DNA from: Bacteroides gallinarum DSM 18171 = JCM 13658
Lineage (GTDB): Bacteria; Bacteroidota; Bacteroidia; Bacteroidales; Bacteroidaceae
Direction: 5' to 3'
Assembly (NCBI RefSeq): GCF_000374365.1
Contig: NZ_KB894115.1
Span: 339,898-403,897, forward strand
Length of the DNA stretch: 64,000 bases
The position numbers and the translations under genes were made by a program. Under the pieces are notes generated by a model. The model was not told where the DNA came from and searched no databases. It worked only from the letters and a program-made list of their open reading frames with translations. Numbering within the stretch: the stretch's first letter is position 1; each line of letters starts with the position of its first letter. This document shows, piece by piece, positions 1-9,035 of the stretch.

Positions 1-470
1 TTCTGGATGTGATAAACGCCATTTGCAGCGTATGCCAGGGTAAGCGTGTCGGCATGTGCGCCCATGTTGTGCATCAACTCGGGAAGCTGCATTTTAGCCC
101 AGAAGTTTACCAGGTGCAGGCCGAGGCCTACGATAACGATGATACCCAGCACAAGCATGTTTTGAGAAGCCCATTCCACAGTTTTCGGCTTGTCTACCAC
201 AGCATAGCGCTCGTTACCGCGTGCTTTGCGGTTTTGCATAGTCAGCCAGAAAGCGTAGATGATGTGGATGATGAACAAAGCAGCCAAACCTACGGTTGCC
301 ACCAATGCATACCAGTTTGCTCCCAGGAATTCACAAACCATGTTGTAGCCGTTGGCCGAAACCAGTGCAACAAGGTTCATCGCCATGTGAAATGTCAGAA
401 ACAGGACAAGGGCGATACCGGTAACGCTCATCACCACTTTCCTTCCTACAGATGAATTACTTAACCACAT
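1..470 (-). CDS. sdhC: Succinate dehydrogenase/fumarate reductase cytochrome b subunit, 5' part (cut by window edge)
   Basis: Membrane anchor of the succinate:quinone oxidoreductase; it carries haem b and passes electrons between the quinone pool and the flavoprotein/iron-sulfur subunits. About 156 N-terminal residues are visible, beginning MWLSNSSVGRKVVMSVTG, with hydrophobic helices around residues 13-37, 52-75 and 103-122. Candidate haem-ligand histidines fall in LTFHMAMN and in the later helices. The b558-type single-polypeptide anchor is normally about 220-230 residues, so roughly a third lies off the left edge, presumably followed by sdhA and sdhB. The start ATG at 470 is preceded by a good Bacteroides promoter. 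In Bacteroides this enzyme mainly works as a fumarate reductase in anaerobic respiration, so frdC is an equally valid name. Confidence 0.93.
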   Translation of the reverse strand, partial: MWLSNSSVGRKVVMSVTGIALVLFLTFHMAMNLVALVSANGYNMVCEFLGANWYALVATVGLAALFIIHIIYAFWLTMQNRKARGNERYAVVDKPKTVEWASQNMLVLGIIVIVGLGLHLVNFWAKMQLPELMHNMGAHADTLTLAYAANGVYHIQ

Positions 471-540
471 AAATGATTGAATTTAAATTATTTAATAGTT
501 AGAAAATATTTTCTTAGAATGCCGTTTTACTATTTTCCCG

Positions 541-572
541 CAAAAATAGAGGAAATACCTTGATTAAACAAG
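541..572 (-). promoter_or_regulatory. Bacteroides-type promoter for sdhC
   Basis: On the minus strand TATTTTTG (541-548) fits the -7 consensus TAnnTTTG. CTTG (569-572), 20 bases upstream, is a one-mismatch -33 box. Transcription would start near 535, giving a leader of about 65 bases before the sdhC start codon. Confidence 0.6.
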
Positions 573-632
573 GAATTAAAGAAATAATTCCGTAATTAGG
601 GGCAATGGAACCCGTGAGTATGCAGACCGGCG

Positions 633-1535
633 TTATTCGCACTCTTGTTCTTTGTTGTGTTCTTTGCAGGTGACAACGATATTTTCACCATTGGCGGCGC
701 GCTTTCGCAAGGCACGGGGCGTGTCGCCGAAAGAGTCTTTGCAGAAGTGGGCGAAATGCGATAATGAGTCGAATCCGTAGCGCGTACTGATTACGGAGAT
801 ACGTTGTTTGGTATATTGCAGGTCGTTTAAAATACCTTCGCGTTTTTTGTCCAGAATCCATTCGTACACAGGTACACCGTACATGTTCTTGAATAACCGG
901 CGGAAAGTGGTAGTGGTGTATCCTCCGAGGTGGGCGAACTCTTCCACGTTTTTTACCTTGTCGTAATTCTGCATGACGAAGTAGTGGAAGCTTTCCGTGT
1001 ATGTGCTGATTGGATAGAAGAAGATACCGATTGGCTGAATCGGATAGTAGCAGGTAAGGATATAAATTATTTCCTGGCATTTGATATCGAGGTATTTATC
1101 GCACGTATCCGGCTGTTCTTTGAAATATCCTGCCAGGTCTTCGAGCAGCCTTTCCAGTTTGGGAATGATGTTCAAAGGGGTGTATGTCAACGGGGCGCAT
1201 GCTGCTTCGAGTATCTCTTTATAGCGTTCCTCGCAGAGTAGCGGGAGTTCTGTGAACCAGTAGGTGATGTATTCGACATCGGTCAGCGCCAGCAGTTCTA
1301 CTTTGGAGCCGATAGCTTGCAGGATACATCGGCGGCCGCACAGGACAGTACCGGGATATTCCTCGCTGTTAACGAGCAATTCGCCTTTCAACATAAATAT
1401 TATGCAGTTTTGCGTACACTTTTCGGCAGGAAGATGTTGTCCTTTAGGGTATTGGTTATATATCAATGCTCCTTGGGACGTTTTAGAACATAATGCGCAA
1501 TCAATTTGCCGAGAGCAACAACCGTTCGATGTCAT
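633..1535 (-). CDS. AraC-family transcriptional regulator
   Basis: DNA-binding regulator with an N-terminal cupin-like sensing part and a C-terminal double helix-turn-helix (about residues 190-290). The HTH core is clear: a first helix pair in VEEFAHLGGYTTTTFRRLFK, and a second with the AraC signature ISVISTRYGFDSLSHFAHFCK followed by FGDTPRALRKR. The length (300) is normal. An oddity is the cysteine-rich N terminus, with Cys6, Cys7, Cys13 and Cys16 inside the first 20 residues and further cysteines at about 40-70, which could bind a metal or sense redox state (inference). It is transcribed away from the PAP2 gene and towards sdhC. Its targets cannot be told from sequence. Confidence 0.88.
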   Translation of the reverse strand: MTSNGCCSRQIDCALCSKTSQGALIYNQYPKGQHLPAEKCTQNCIIFMLKGELLVNSEEYPGTVLCGRRCILQAIGSKVELLALTDVEYITYWFTELPLLCEERYKEILEAACAPLTYTPLNIIPKLERLLEDLAGYFKEQPDTCDKYLDIKCQEIIYILTCYYPIQPIGIFFYPISTYTESFHYFVMQNYDKVKNVEEFAHLGGYTTTTFRRLFKNMYGVPVYEWILDKKREGILNDLQYTKQRISVISTRYGFDSLSHFAHFCKDSFGDTPRALRKRAANGENIVVTCKEHNKEQECE

Positions 1536-1591
1536 GAATAGATATGTGAATTGTATTAATATGCCATTTATGGCAACAAAGATAAGATAAT

Positions 1592-1625
1592 TTTGCGAAT
1601 ACTCTAATGATTTCGCCTATCTTTG
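1592..1625 (+). promoter_or_regulatory. Promoter upstream of the PAP2 phosphatase gene
   Basis: TTTG at 1592-1595 and TATCTTTG at 1618-1625 fit the Bacteroides -33/-7 consensus, with a slightly long 22-base spacer. The start codon lies at 1649. On the other strand CAAAGATA at 1577-1584 reads as a TATCTTTG -7 box for the divergent AraC gene, so the two promoters overlap back to back. Confidence 0.55.
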
Positions 1626-1648
1626 CGCCGAACTAATAGACAGGTTGT

Positions 1649-2254
1649 ATGAAGAGAGTCGTTTTTTTTGTATTTTTTGTTTCCTTAGTTGTATCAAATC
1701 TTTCTGCACAGAATTGGGATATTAATACATTGCATTGGGTCAATAGTTGGGACAATACGTTTGTCCGTAATTATAATAGGTTTATTTCGCGTTCGGAACC
1801 TTATGTGGCGATTGGGGTTCCGGTAGCTATGGCTCTGACCGCATGGGCTAAGAAGGATAAGGATTTATTGAAAGATGCCATATATGTAGGGACGAGTGTG
1901 GCGGGTGCATTTGCCGTGACTTACGGCATGAAGTATCTCGTGGACCGCGAGCGTCCGTACGAACGCTATCCGGACAGAGTACATCCGCACAGTTATGAGA
2001 GCAGCCCCTCGTTTCCGTCGGGGCATACGGCATCGGCTTTTGCACTTGCCACTTCTTTGTGTATAAAATATCCGCGGTGGTATGTAATAGCGCCTTCTGC
2101 TTTGTGGGCGTGTTCCGTCGGAGTATCGCGTATGAACGAGGGCGTGCATTATCCTTCGGATGTACTGGCCGGTGCAGTCATAGGAGCCGGTTGTGCAGTA
2201 GTAAACATTTATATCAACCGTTGGTTGAATCAATGGTTGTTCGGGAGCAAGTAA
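1649..2254 (+). CDS. PAP2-superfamily membrane phosphatase
   Basis: Acid-phosphatase-like lipid phosphatase acting on phosphorylated lipids such as undecaprenyl pyrophosphate, phosphatidylglycerol phosphate or lipid A. The three catalytic blocks are intact: K95 with R102-P103, PSGH at 123-126, and S160-R161 followed by H167 and D171. An N-terminal hydrophobic segment (residues 3-20) ends in a plausible signal peptidase site (SAQ), and a membrane segment follows the third block, so the catalytic side should face the periplasm. At 201 residues it is the usual size. The substrate is undetermined; LpxE/LpxF, PgpB and BacA-independent undecaprenyl phosphatases all share this fold. Confidence 0.88.
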   Translation: MKRVVFFVFFVSLVVSNLSAQNWDINTLHWVNSWDNTFVRNYNRFISRSEPYVAIGVPVAMALTAWAKKDKDLLKDAIYVGTSVAGAFAVTYGMKYLVDRERPYERYPDRVHPHSYESSPSFPSGHTASAFALATSLCIKYPRWYVIAPSALWACSVGVSRMNEGVHYPSDVLAGAVIGAGCAVVNIYINRWLNQWLFGSK

Positions 2255-2257
2255 AAA

Positions 2258-2289
2258 AATGATAGGCTATAAGAATTTTTTCTATCATT
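2258..2289. terminator. Hairpin between the convergent PAP2 and S41 genes
   Basis: Inverted repeat AATGATAG (2258-2265) and CTATCATT (2282-2289), with A- and T-rich flanks, lies between two convergent stop codons. It could act as a weak bidirectional terminator. Confidence 0.4.
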
Positions 2290-2306
2290 GCCACCTTGTC
2301 GCTTTA

Positions 2307-3920
2307 TTACCTTACCACTTTTTCATATGCTCCTTCATTCAGTACTTTCAAGGCTTGTATTACACTGTTATTCGTGGTATTCATTATTTGGAAGTATTCA
2401 TTCATATCCCATAGGTCACGGGCGATTAGTGCCTTTAGTTGGGTCTTGATGAGGGGCAGAGACTTCTGGTACTGCTTTTCATCGAACTTAATCTTCTCCT
2501 GAGCCGCAAGGGTACGCATGTTTGCTAACATTTCATCGCTGATTTCGAATTTGTCATTGAATGTATCGAACTTTTTGTATTTGCTTTGCAGCTCTTTCCG
2601 GTGATTTTCTATAAACTTCGTCGTAGTCTTGATAACTACCCCTTTTGCTACAAGATTCCGATGATAATCAGTGTATTGAGCAGTATCTATCGGGACGAAA
2701 AAGTCGGGCATGATACCACCGCCGCCATAGACCGTACGCGCTAATCTCTTGGTCTGATATTTTAGGGAATCCGGGAAGTGTATGCTGTCGGCATGCATTA
2801 ACTCGCCGTGATTGAAGCGGTCTATCAGTTCCCGGTTGTATTTCTGCTGGCTGTCCTCTCCGGTGAGGTTACCGTCCGGGGTAGCGGTACTGTTGTAAGG
2901 CTTCTGGATGCAACGGCCGGAGGGGGTGTAGTAACGGGCTATGGTCAGGCGTATCATGGAACCGTCCGGCAGGTCGAGAGGACGTTGTACCAGCCCTTTG
3001 CCGAAAGTACGGCGGCCTACGACTACCCCTCTGTCCCAGTCTTGAATGGCTCCGGTTACGATTTCACTGGCAGATGCGGAATATTCATCGACTAAGACGA
3101 TAAGGCGGCCATCTTTGAAATTCCCGTTTCCTTTTGCATAGAAGTTACTGCGGCGGGCTGCCCTGCCTTCGGTATAGACGATAAGGTCTTTCTGTTGCAG
3201 GAACTCGTTGGCCAAGTCGATAGCGGCATTTAAATAGCCTCCGCCATTACCCTGAAGGTCGAGTATCAAGTCTTTCATTCCTTTTTTCTTCAAGTCTTTC
3301 AAGGCTTTGAGAAACTCGTCGGAAGTAGTCGCTCCGAAGCGGTTGATACGGATGTAGCCGGTACGGGGTTGTATCATATACGCGGCGTCCAGGCTGAGAA
3401 TGGGTATTTTATCGCGCTTTACGGTGAAGGACAGGGGCTCGTTCACTCCACGGCGTATGACTGTCAATTGAACCTCGGAACCTTTTGTACCACGCAGCCG
3501 GCGCATGATGTCTTCCGTACTCATTTTAACTCCGGCAATGGCAGAATCGTTGACGGCCACGATACGGTCGCCGGCAAGGATACCTGCTTTTTCCGACGGC
3601 CCGTTGCTGACGGGTTGCACCACGAACAACGTATCTTCTATCATTTGGAACTGTACACCGATGCCTTCGAAGTTGCCTTGCAGGGGTTCGTTCATTTTCT
3701 TTACTTCTTCGGCATCGTTGTATGTGGAGTGCGGGTCAAGCTGTGCCAACATCTTGATGATAGCCTCTTCTACCAGTTTGTTTTCATCGACGGAATCCAC
3801 ATAGAGGTTGGCTATTGCATATTCTGCCATTTGCAACTTGCGAATGGCTTGGTTACCTATTTTTTGCGCTTGCACCGTTATGGCATACATACATAGTATG
3901 ATAGCGAAAATCTTCTTCAT
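2307..3920 (-). CDS. S41-family C-terminal processing peptidase
   Basis: Periplasmic serine protease of the CtpA/Prc family, which trims or degrades envelope proteins. A signal peptide (residues 1-18, cut after VQA) is followed by a PDZ domain (about 75-165) and the S41 fold (about 185-350). The catalytic dyad is visible by alignment with E. coli Prc: Ser283 in the SASASE block and Lys308 in TFGKG. The C-terminal 150 residues form the family's helical tail. The length (537) is typical of Bacteroidetes CtpA homologues. It lies 100 bases downstream of coaD on the same strand and may belong to the same transcript as parE-coaD. Confidence 0.92.
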   Translation of the reverse strand: MKKIFAIILCMYAITVQAQKIGNQAIRKLQMAEYAIANLYVDSVDENKLVEEAIIKMLAQLDPHSTYNDAEEVKKMNEPLQGNFEGIGVQFQMIEDTLFVVQPVSNGPSEKAGILAGDRIVAVNDSAIAGVKMSTEDIMRRLRGTKGSEVQLTVIRRGVNEPLSFTVKRDKIPILSLDAAYMIQPRTGYIRINRFGATTSDEFLKALKDLKKKGMKDLILDLQGNGGGYLNAAIDLANEFLQQKDLIVYTEGRAARRSNFYAKGNGNFKDGRLIVLVDEYSASASEIVTGAIQDWDRGVVVGRRTFGKGLVQRPLDLPDGSMIRLTIARYYTPSGRCIQKPYNSTATPDGNLTGEDSQQKYNRELIDRFNHGELMHADSIHFPDSLKYQTKRLARTVYGGGGIMPDFFVPIDTAQYTDYHRNLVAKGVVIKTTTKFIENHRKELQSKYKKFDTFNDKFEISDEMLANMRTLAAQEKIKFDEKQYQKSLPLIKTQLKALIARDLWDMNEYFQIMNTTNNSVIQALKVLNEGAYEKVVR

Positions 3921-4020
3921 TGTTGATATTGATTTTATTTACTGCGGATTGTACAGGCGGACACGGACAAGCCGGAATGTAAGAGATAGTCCGTGTTGCT
4001 CCGTATAATCCGTAGCGATT

Positions 4021-4473
4021 TTAAATTTCCATTCCCTCCGGAAGAAACATGCTTATGTCTTTCCCGAATTGCAATAGTTCGCGTACGATAGTCGAACTTA
4101 CGCAAGTCAGTTCCGGTTCTGTGAAGAGCAAAATGGTTTCGATTCCGGTCAGCTTGCGGTTGATATCCGCAATCGTTTCCTCGTATTCGAAATCTTTCAC
4201 CGTGCGTATGCCGCGTATGATAAGATTGGCATTTACCTCTTTGGCGAAGTCGATAGTCAGGCAGTCGTACGACTGTACTTTGACACGCGGCTCGTTCCGG
4301 TAATAGTCCCGTATCATTTTCTCGCGCTTTTCAATGGGGAAATGCGTATTCTTGTTCTCGTTGATACCTATTCCTATGACGATTTCGTCTATGAAAGTCA
4401 GCGCGCGGCGCACTACCGAGGAGTGACCGATAGTGAACGGGTCGAATGTGCCCGGAAAGATTGCTCTTCTCAT
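4021..4473 (-). CDS. coaD: Phosphopantetheine adenylyltransferase
   Basis: Transfers AMP from ATP to 4'-phosphopantetheine, the penultimate step of coenzyme A synthesis in the cytoplasm. It shows the nucleotidyltransferase signature [11 protein letters not shown] (residues 7-17, TxGH ATP-binding motif), the conserved [12 protein letters not shown] block and the C-terminal SSTIVRELL motif (about 126-134). At 150 residues it is full length. Its start codon overlaps the parE stop by four bases, indicating translational coupling; this order (parE-coaD-S41 peptidase) occurs in many Bacteroides. Confidence 0.97.
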   Translation of the reverse strand: MRRAIFPGTFDPFTIGHSSVVRRALTFIDEIVIGIGINENKNTHFPIEKREKMIRDYYRNEPRVKVQSYDCLTIDFAKEVNANLIIRGIRTVKDFEYEETIADINRKLTGIETILLFTEPELTCVSSTIVRELLQFGKDISMFLPEGMEI

Positions 4474-6395
4474 GATGCTAAATCCTCTTCTATAACCAAG
4501 TTGTCGATGATAAAGTTTTGTCGTTCCATAGTGTTCTTGCCCATGTAGAATTCCAGCAGTTCCTTTACTAAGTCGGTTTTGCGCAGTGACACTTGTTCCA
4601 GGCGCATGTCCTTGCCTATAAAGTACTTGAACTCATCCGGTGAGATTTCTCCCAAACCTTTGAAGCGGGTTATTTCCGGATTGGGACCTAATTCTTCGAT
4701 AGCCTTGACCCGTTCGTCCTCCGTATAGCAATAGTTTGTTTTCTTCTTGTTGCGTACGCGAAACAACGGGGTCTGCAAGATATATACGTGTCCTTTCTTT
4801 ATCAGGTCGGGGAAGAACTGCAGGAAGAAGGTGATAATCAGCAAACGGATATGCATACCGTCTACATCGGCATCGGTAGCGACAATCACTTTATTGTAGC
4901 GCAGCCCTTCGATACCGTCTTCTATGTTCAGTGCCGCCTGCAACAGGTTGAACTCCTCGTTCTCGTAAACTACTTTTTTAGTCAGCCCGTAGGAGTTGAG
5001 CGGCTTGCCGCGCAAGCTGAATACTGCCTGGGTGTTTACATCGCGGCTTTTGGTGATAGAACCGCTGGCAGAGTCACCCTCAGTGATGAAGATACACGAT
5101 TCCGTCTCCTGGTCTTTGCCCTTTCCGTCGTTAAGGTGGAAGCGGCAATCACGCAGTTTACGGTTGTGCAGGTTGGCTTTCTTGGCCCGTTCGCGGGCTA
5201 ATTTGGTGACGCCGGCAATGGCTTTGCGCTCTTTTTCGGAGTCCTGTATTTTTTGCAGCATGACTTCTGCCACCAACGGGTTTTTGTGAAGATAATTATC
5301 CACTTCCGTCTTGATGAAGTCGCCTACGTATTTGTTCACGGTCGGACCGTCGGGCCACATGTTGTTGGAGCCCAGCTTGGTTTTGGTCTGGCTCTCGAAC
5401 ATCGGTTCTTCCACATCGATAGCGATAGCGGCTACCAGCCCGTTACGGATGTCGGCATACTCCTGGTTCTTGTTATAGAACTCCTTGATAGTCCGTGCAA
5501 TGTGCTCCTTCAAAGCTGTTTGGTGCGTACCGCCTTGTGTGGTATGCTGTCCGTTTACAAAAGAGTAGTATTCCTCTCCGTACTGGTTGGTGTGCGTAAA
5601 AGCTATCTCGATGTCTTCTCCTTTCAGGTGGACGATGTCGTATAGTCCCTCGCTGGTCATATTGTCTTTCAGGAGGTCTTCCAGTCCGTGGCGAGAGATA
5701 ATCCGCTGTCCGTTGTAGATGAAGGTCAATCCCGTATTCAGGTAGGTGTAGTTGCGTAGCAGTGTTTCTACGAACTGGTTCTGAAAGGAGTAGTTGAGGA
5801 AAAGGGTATTGTCCGGTTCGAAGAAGATATAAGTTCCGTTTTCTTCCGTACTGTCTTGTGTAATGTCGCTTTGCAGTACGCCTTTTTCAAAAATCACGGC
5901 ACGTACTTTACCGTCGCGGTAACTGCGCACCTCGAAACGGCTGCTGAGTGCGTTGACCGCTTTGATACCGACACCGTTCAGGCCGACGCTCTTTTTGAAC
6001 GCCTTGCTGTCGTACTTGCCGCCGGTATTGAGCTTGCTGACTGCTTCGACCAGTTTTCCCTGAGGAATGCCCCGTCCGTAGTCGCGCACACTTACACGCA
6101 GGTTATCTTCGATGTTGACCTCGATGCGTTTACCGGCTCCCATTTTAAATTCATCGATGCTGTTGTCCATTACCTCTTTCAGCAATACGTAAATGCCGTC
6201 GTCGTTTTGCGAACCGTCGCCGAGACGGCCGATGTACATACCCGAACGGACACGGATATGTTCCATGTCGTCCAAATGGCGGATATTGTCTTCGTTATAT
6301 TCCACTCCACCGCTGTTGCCGGTGTCCGTACCGGTCTTTTTTACATCGTAATCGGCGGAGTTATCCAATGGCAAGGTCATATTATTATCTTCCAT
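4470..6395 (-). CDS. parE: DNA topoisomerase IV subunit B (ParE-type)
   Basis: ATPase subunit of the type IIA topoisomerase that decatenates daughter chromosomes. GHKL ATPase features follow in order: [16 protein letters not shown], a [19 protein letters not shown] lid region, and QTKTKLG. The TOPRIM metal site is seen as [11 protein letters not shown] and later [10 protein letters not shown]. It ends with FKGLGEIS and the short C-terminal tail without the GyrB insertion, which favours ParE over GyrB. I place the start at 6395 (MEDNNMT) instead of the upstream ATG at 6425, because a TAACTTTG -7 box at 6436-6443 would put the transcription start almost on the 6425 codon. Confidence 0.94.
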   Translation of the reverse strand: MEDNNMTLPLDNSADYDVKKTGTDTGNSGGVEYNEDNIRHLDDMEHIRVRSGMYIGRLGDGSQNDDGIYVLLKEVMDNSIDEFKMGAGKRIEVNIEDNLRVSVRDYGRGIPQGKLVEAVSKLNTGGKYDSKAFKKSVGLNGVGIKAVNALSSRFEVRSYRDGKVRAVIFEKGVLQSDITQDSTEENGTYIFFEPDNTLFLNYSFQNQFVETLLRNYTYLNTGLTFIYNGQRIISRHGLEDLLKDNMTSEGLYDIVHLKGEDIEIAFTHTNQYGEEYYSFVNGQHTTQGGTHQTALKEHIARTIKEFYNKNQEYADIRNGLVAAIAIDVEEPMFESQTKTKLGSNNMWPDGPTVNKYVGDFIKTEVDNYLHKNPLVAEVMLQKIQDSEKERKAIAGVTKLARERAKKANLHNRKLRDCRFHLNDGKGKDQETESCIFITEGDSASGSITKSRDVNTQAVFSLRGKPLNSYGLTKKVVYENEEFNLLQAALNIEDGIEGLRYNKVIVATDADVDGMHIRLLIITFFLQFFPDLIKKGHVYILQTPLFRVRNKKKTNYCYTEDERVKAIEELGPNPEITRFKGLGEISPDEFKYFIGKDMRLEQVSLRKTDLVKELLEFYMGKNTMERQNFIIDNLVIEEDLAS

Positions 6396-6435
6396 AGAAA
6401 ACCTCTTGTTTTGTAATGTAAGCATTGATATTTCG

Positions 6436-6443
6436 CAAAGTTA
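6436..6443 (-). promoter_or_regulatory. -7 box of the parE promoter
   Basis: Read on the minus strand this is TAACTTTG, an exact match to TAnnTTTG. No good TTTG is seen at the -33 position. It decides the parE start codon: the first ATG is too close, so the second at 6395 is preferred. Confidence 0.5.
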
Positions 6444-6627
6444 ATAAGAAAATCAATATAAAATGCCTGTGTAAACAAATATATGCCTTGAAACTTTTTT
6501 GGGTTTACCGGTTGTCTAACGGTGAGAAGCAAGGTTGGAAATGCCGTTATACCCCGGTTGGAAAGCGGAGGGGAGATAGTTTGAGAAGTAAAACGGGTTT
6601 CTGAAAACGGGATGTTATACTGAAAAT

Positions 6628-6660
6628 TACCGTACCGGCAAACGACTTGCCGGTACGGTA
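6628..6660 (-). terminator. Terminator hairpin after the GNAT-like gene
   Basis: Perfect 14-bp arms, TACCGTACCGGCAA at 6628-6641 and its complement at 6647-6660, with a 5-base loop and T-rich sequence (ATTTTC) on the minus-strand 3' side. It lies just after the minus-strand stop at 6676. Confidence 0.75.
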
Positions 6661-6675
6661 GTTACGGGTTGTTTT

Positions 6676-7809
6676 TTAGATTGCCTTGATAAACGCCCTT
6701 CTACGTTTATGCTGTTCGGTTTTGAAATATTCCCATTGTGCCTGTACTTTTCCGTTCAGCTCCAGTTCCGGATTGCTTTCCGCGAATACAAAGCCCAATT
6801 TCTGATAGACCGGGATTAAGTCGGAGAACAGCAGGGCATTCACACCCTTGTTCTGATACTCGGGCTTCACGGCTACTAACAATAAGTCCAGTATCTTGGC
6901 ACGGCGTTTCATAAACAGGGCTTTCAGCAGATGATACCAACCGAAAGGCAACAGGCGTCCGTGGGATTTTTGCAGAGCTTCCGAAAGGGAGGGCATGGAA
7001 ATACCTACGGCTATCAGTTTATCCTCGGAGTCTGTAACCAATGTCACCATACGCAGGTCGAGGATAGGCAAGTACATTTTTATGTATTGGTTGATTTGGC
7101 GTTGCGACAGGGCGGAGTAACCGTATAACGGGCTATATGCCTCGTTCATCAGTTCGAAAATAGCCTGTCCGTAATCGCGGGCAATCTTCTTGGAAGAAGA
7201 ATATTTCTTGATTTTGAGATTATATTTACGTTGGATAAGGTCTGAAATACGCTTATGCTTGTCGGGTATGGCATCCGGGATGTAAATTTTGTATTCCACC
7301 CAGTCGGCATCTTTCTCGAATCCCATACGTTCCATGTGTTGCGGGTAGTATGGATAGTTGTAGGTGGTTGCCATTGTGCTGAGCTGGTCGTATCCTTCGA
7401 TAAGCATGCCTTCCGCATCGAAGTCGGTAAAACCCAACGGCCCTTGTATGTGAGTCATGCCCCGTTCCCTGCCCCATTCCTCGACAGTGTTTATGAGGGC
7501 TTCCGATACCTCGGGGTCGTCGATGAAGTCAATCCAACCGAAGCGTACTTCCTTCTTGTTCCATGTTTCGTTGGCTTTCCGGTTGATAATGGCGGCTACG
7601 CGTCCTACGATTTTATCGTCTTTATATGCGAGGAAATAATCGGCTTCGCAGAACTCGAAAGCGGCATTTTTCTTCTTGTTGAAGGTATTGAGCATGTCGT
7701 CGTATAGGTCGGGAACCGAATACGGATTATTTTTGTATAATTTGTAGTTGAAGCGGATAAACTGTTTCAACTCTTTTTTCGTGGAGACTTTTTTAATTGT
7801 AATTGCCAT
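6676..7809 (-). CDS. GNAT-fold conserved protein of unknown substrate
   Basis: Conserved Bacteroidetes protein of about 377 residues with two acyltransferase-like halves. The N-terminal half has a GNAT-like core (YFLAYKDDKIVGRVAAIINR). The C-terminal half ends with an acetyl-CoA-binding-like segment (LLVAVKPEYQNKGVNALLFSDLIPVYQKLGF), where Q/N-x-K-G-V occupies the usual R/Q-x-x-G-x-G/A loop. The start at 7809 (MAITIKK) is chosen over an upstream codon because a TATCTTTG -7 box at 7831-7838 would leave no leader for the longer form. It is a monocistronic gene with its own terminator. The acceptor molecule is unknown. Confidence 0.75.
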   Translation of the reverse strand: MAITIKKVSTKKELKQFIRFNYKLYKNNPYSVPDLYDDMLNTFNKKKNAAFEFCEADYFLAYKDDKIVGRVAAIINRKANETWNKKEVRFGWIDFIDDPEVSEALINTVEEWGRERGMTHIQGPLGFTDFDAEGMLIEGYDQLSTMATTYNYPYYPQHMERMGFEKDADWVEYKIYIPDAIPDKHKRISDLIQRKYNLKIKKYSSSKKIARDYGQAIFELMNEAYSPLYGYSALSQRQINQYIKMYLPILDLRMVTLVTDSEDKLIAVGISMPSLSEALQKSHGRLLPFGWYHLLKALFMKRRAKILDLLLVAVKPEYQNKGVNALLFSDLIPVYQKLGFVFAESNPELELNGKVQAQWEYFKTEQHKRRRAFIKAI

Positions 7810-7830
7810 AGTTGTTCTGTATTGAGGGAG

Positions 7831-7838
7831 CAAAGATA
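7831..7838 (-). promoter_or_regulatory. -7 box upstream of the GNAT-like gene
   Basis: CAAAGATA on the plus strand reads TATCTTTG on the minus strand, an exact TAnnTTTG match 22 bases before the start codon at 7809. No clear -33 box is visible. Confidence 0.45.
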
Positions 7839-7994
7839 CATGAAAATCTTTAAAATACAGTGTTCTGACGGTTATAAATGAGGAGTGTCGGGTGAGGAGG
7901 TGCTAAATGTTTCGTATGTCCGGATTCGGTAGTGGAGGCAGGTTCCGGTTTTGCAGTTTCTCTGCTGGTAAGGGGACAGTAAGCAATAAACGGA

Positions 7995-8017
7995 ATTGCC
8001 CTTTACCGGAGAGGGCA
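7995..8017 (-). terminator. Hairpin after the phosphoesterase gene
   Basis: Arms TTGCCCT (7995-8001) and AGGGCAA (8011-8017) around a 9-base loop lie about 45 bases beyond the minus-strand stop codon at 8061. The rest of the 7.81-8.06 kb gap shows nothing else. Confidence 0.45.
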
Positions 8018-8060
8018 AAGGGCAGGGGTGGGGATTCCGGTGTCTTGAAACAGCCGGCGG

Positions 8061-8999
8061 TTATTTGTTGCGTGTCACCGTGTGCAGTACATTGCCTTTC
8101 TTGTCAATCATGCGCAATACCAGTGTCTTTTTGTCGGCGGATACAATGGAAAATCCAGGTTCGGGACTACAGAATACAGTACCTTCAATGGGATTTACCT
8201 TGCGACTGAGCGAACCGGATGAGTTGGTGATATAGTCTATATCGCTGCCCGGTATGCGGATGTGCTGGAAGTTATGGATGTGTCCGCAGATGTACATATC
8301 TACTTTATGCTTGCGGAGTATCGGGTCGAGGCGTGCCTGCATGTCTTGGCGCTCGCTTTCGTCTTTCGGCGTTTCGGCATATATAGGGTGGTGGCCGGCA
8401 ACGATTACCCAATCTTCCCGGGCTGCAGTCAGCACGGAGTCAACCCATGCGAGCTGTTGCCGGTAGTCCTGTTTGCAGGCGTCGGGATAAGTCTCCTTTT
8501 CATTGCGGTATTTGTCTATTATCGGGGCGGTGTCTACCCAGACTACGCGGATAGTCATTCCTTTATCCTCGAATACTTTGGTGTAGTAGCGGGCAGGCAT
8601 CGTCCAGCGACGGCTGATGTCCGAGTAGTCCAGCACCGCTTGTGTGTTGCCGCGGTATTCGTGGTTACCCAGCAGGGGAAACCAGTCTATCATCAGTTCG
8701 GGGTGGCTGTAAATCAGTTCGTAATTGGTCATCCACAACGGGTCATTGACGGAACGTACGCCTTCGAAGTGGTGGATGTCACCGGCGGCGAGCACAAATT
8801 CCGGGTCTGTACCATTCTCCGCCATAGTCCCCATTAGTTCGGCAATAGGTTTTTGGTCGTAGTAGCCGTTGCGTCCCAGGTCATTGGCTACGTAGAAATT
8901 GAATTTTTCGTCGAATACGGAATAATCGCTGATTTGGGCAATTGACGGAATACCCAACAGGGTGGCGAATAATAAAAGGAATATTTTCTTCATTGTCAT
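8061..8999 (-). CDS. Secreted calcineurin-like metallophosphoesterase (acid phosphatase type)
   Basis: Metal-dependent phosphomonoesterase of the purple-acid-phosphatase/TRAP-like branch. A signal peptide (residues 3-21, ending IAQ) sends it to the periplasm or surface. The metal-ligand blocks follow in order: VANDLGRNGYYDQ (a variant of the first D-x-G block), AAGDIHH, LLGNHEYR, AGHHPIY and ICGHIHNFQH. At 312 residues it matches that family. It lies 36 bases downstream of the TonB-dependent receptor and is surely cotranscribed, which suggests release of phosphate from a phosphorylated ligand that the receptor takes up (inference). Confidence 0.85.
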   Translation of the reverse strand: MTMKKIFLLLFATLLGIPSIAQISDYSVFDEKFNFYVANDLGRNGYYDQKPIAELMGTMAENGTDPEFVLAAGDIHHFEGVRSVNDPLWMTNYELIYSHPELMIDWFPLLGNHEYRGNTQAVLDYSDISRRWTMPARYYTKVFEDKGMTIRVVWVDTAPIIDKYRNEKETYPDACKQDYRQQLAWVDSVLTAAREDWVIVAGHHPIYAETPKDESERQDMQARLDPILRKHKVDMYICGHIHNFQHIRIPGSDIDYITNSSGSLSRKVNPIEGTVFCSPEPGFSIVSADKKTLVLRMIDKKGNVLHTVTRNK

Positions 9000-9035
9000 T
9001 TTTTATATTAAGGATTATCAAATAATATCATGGGG

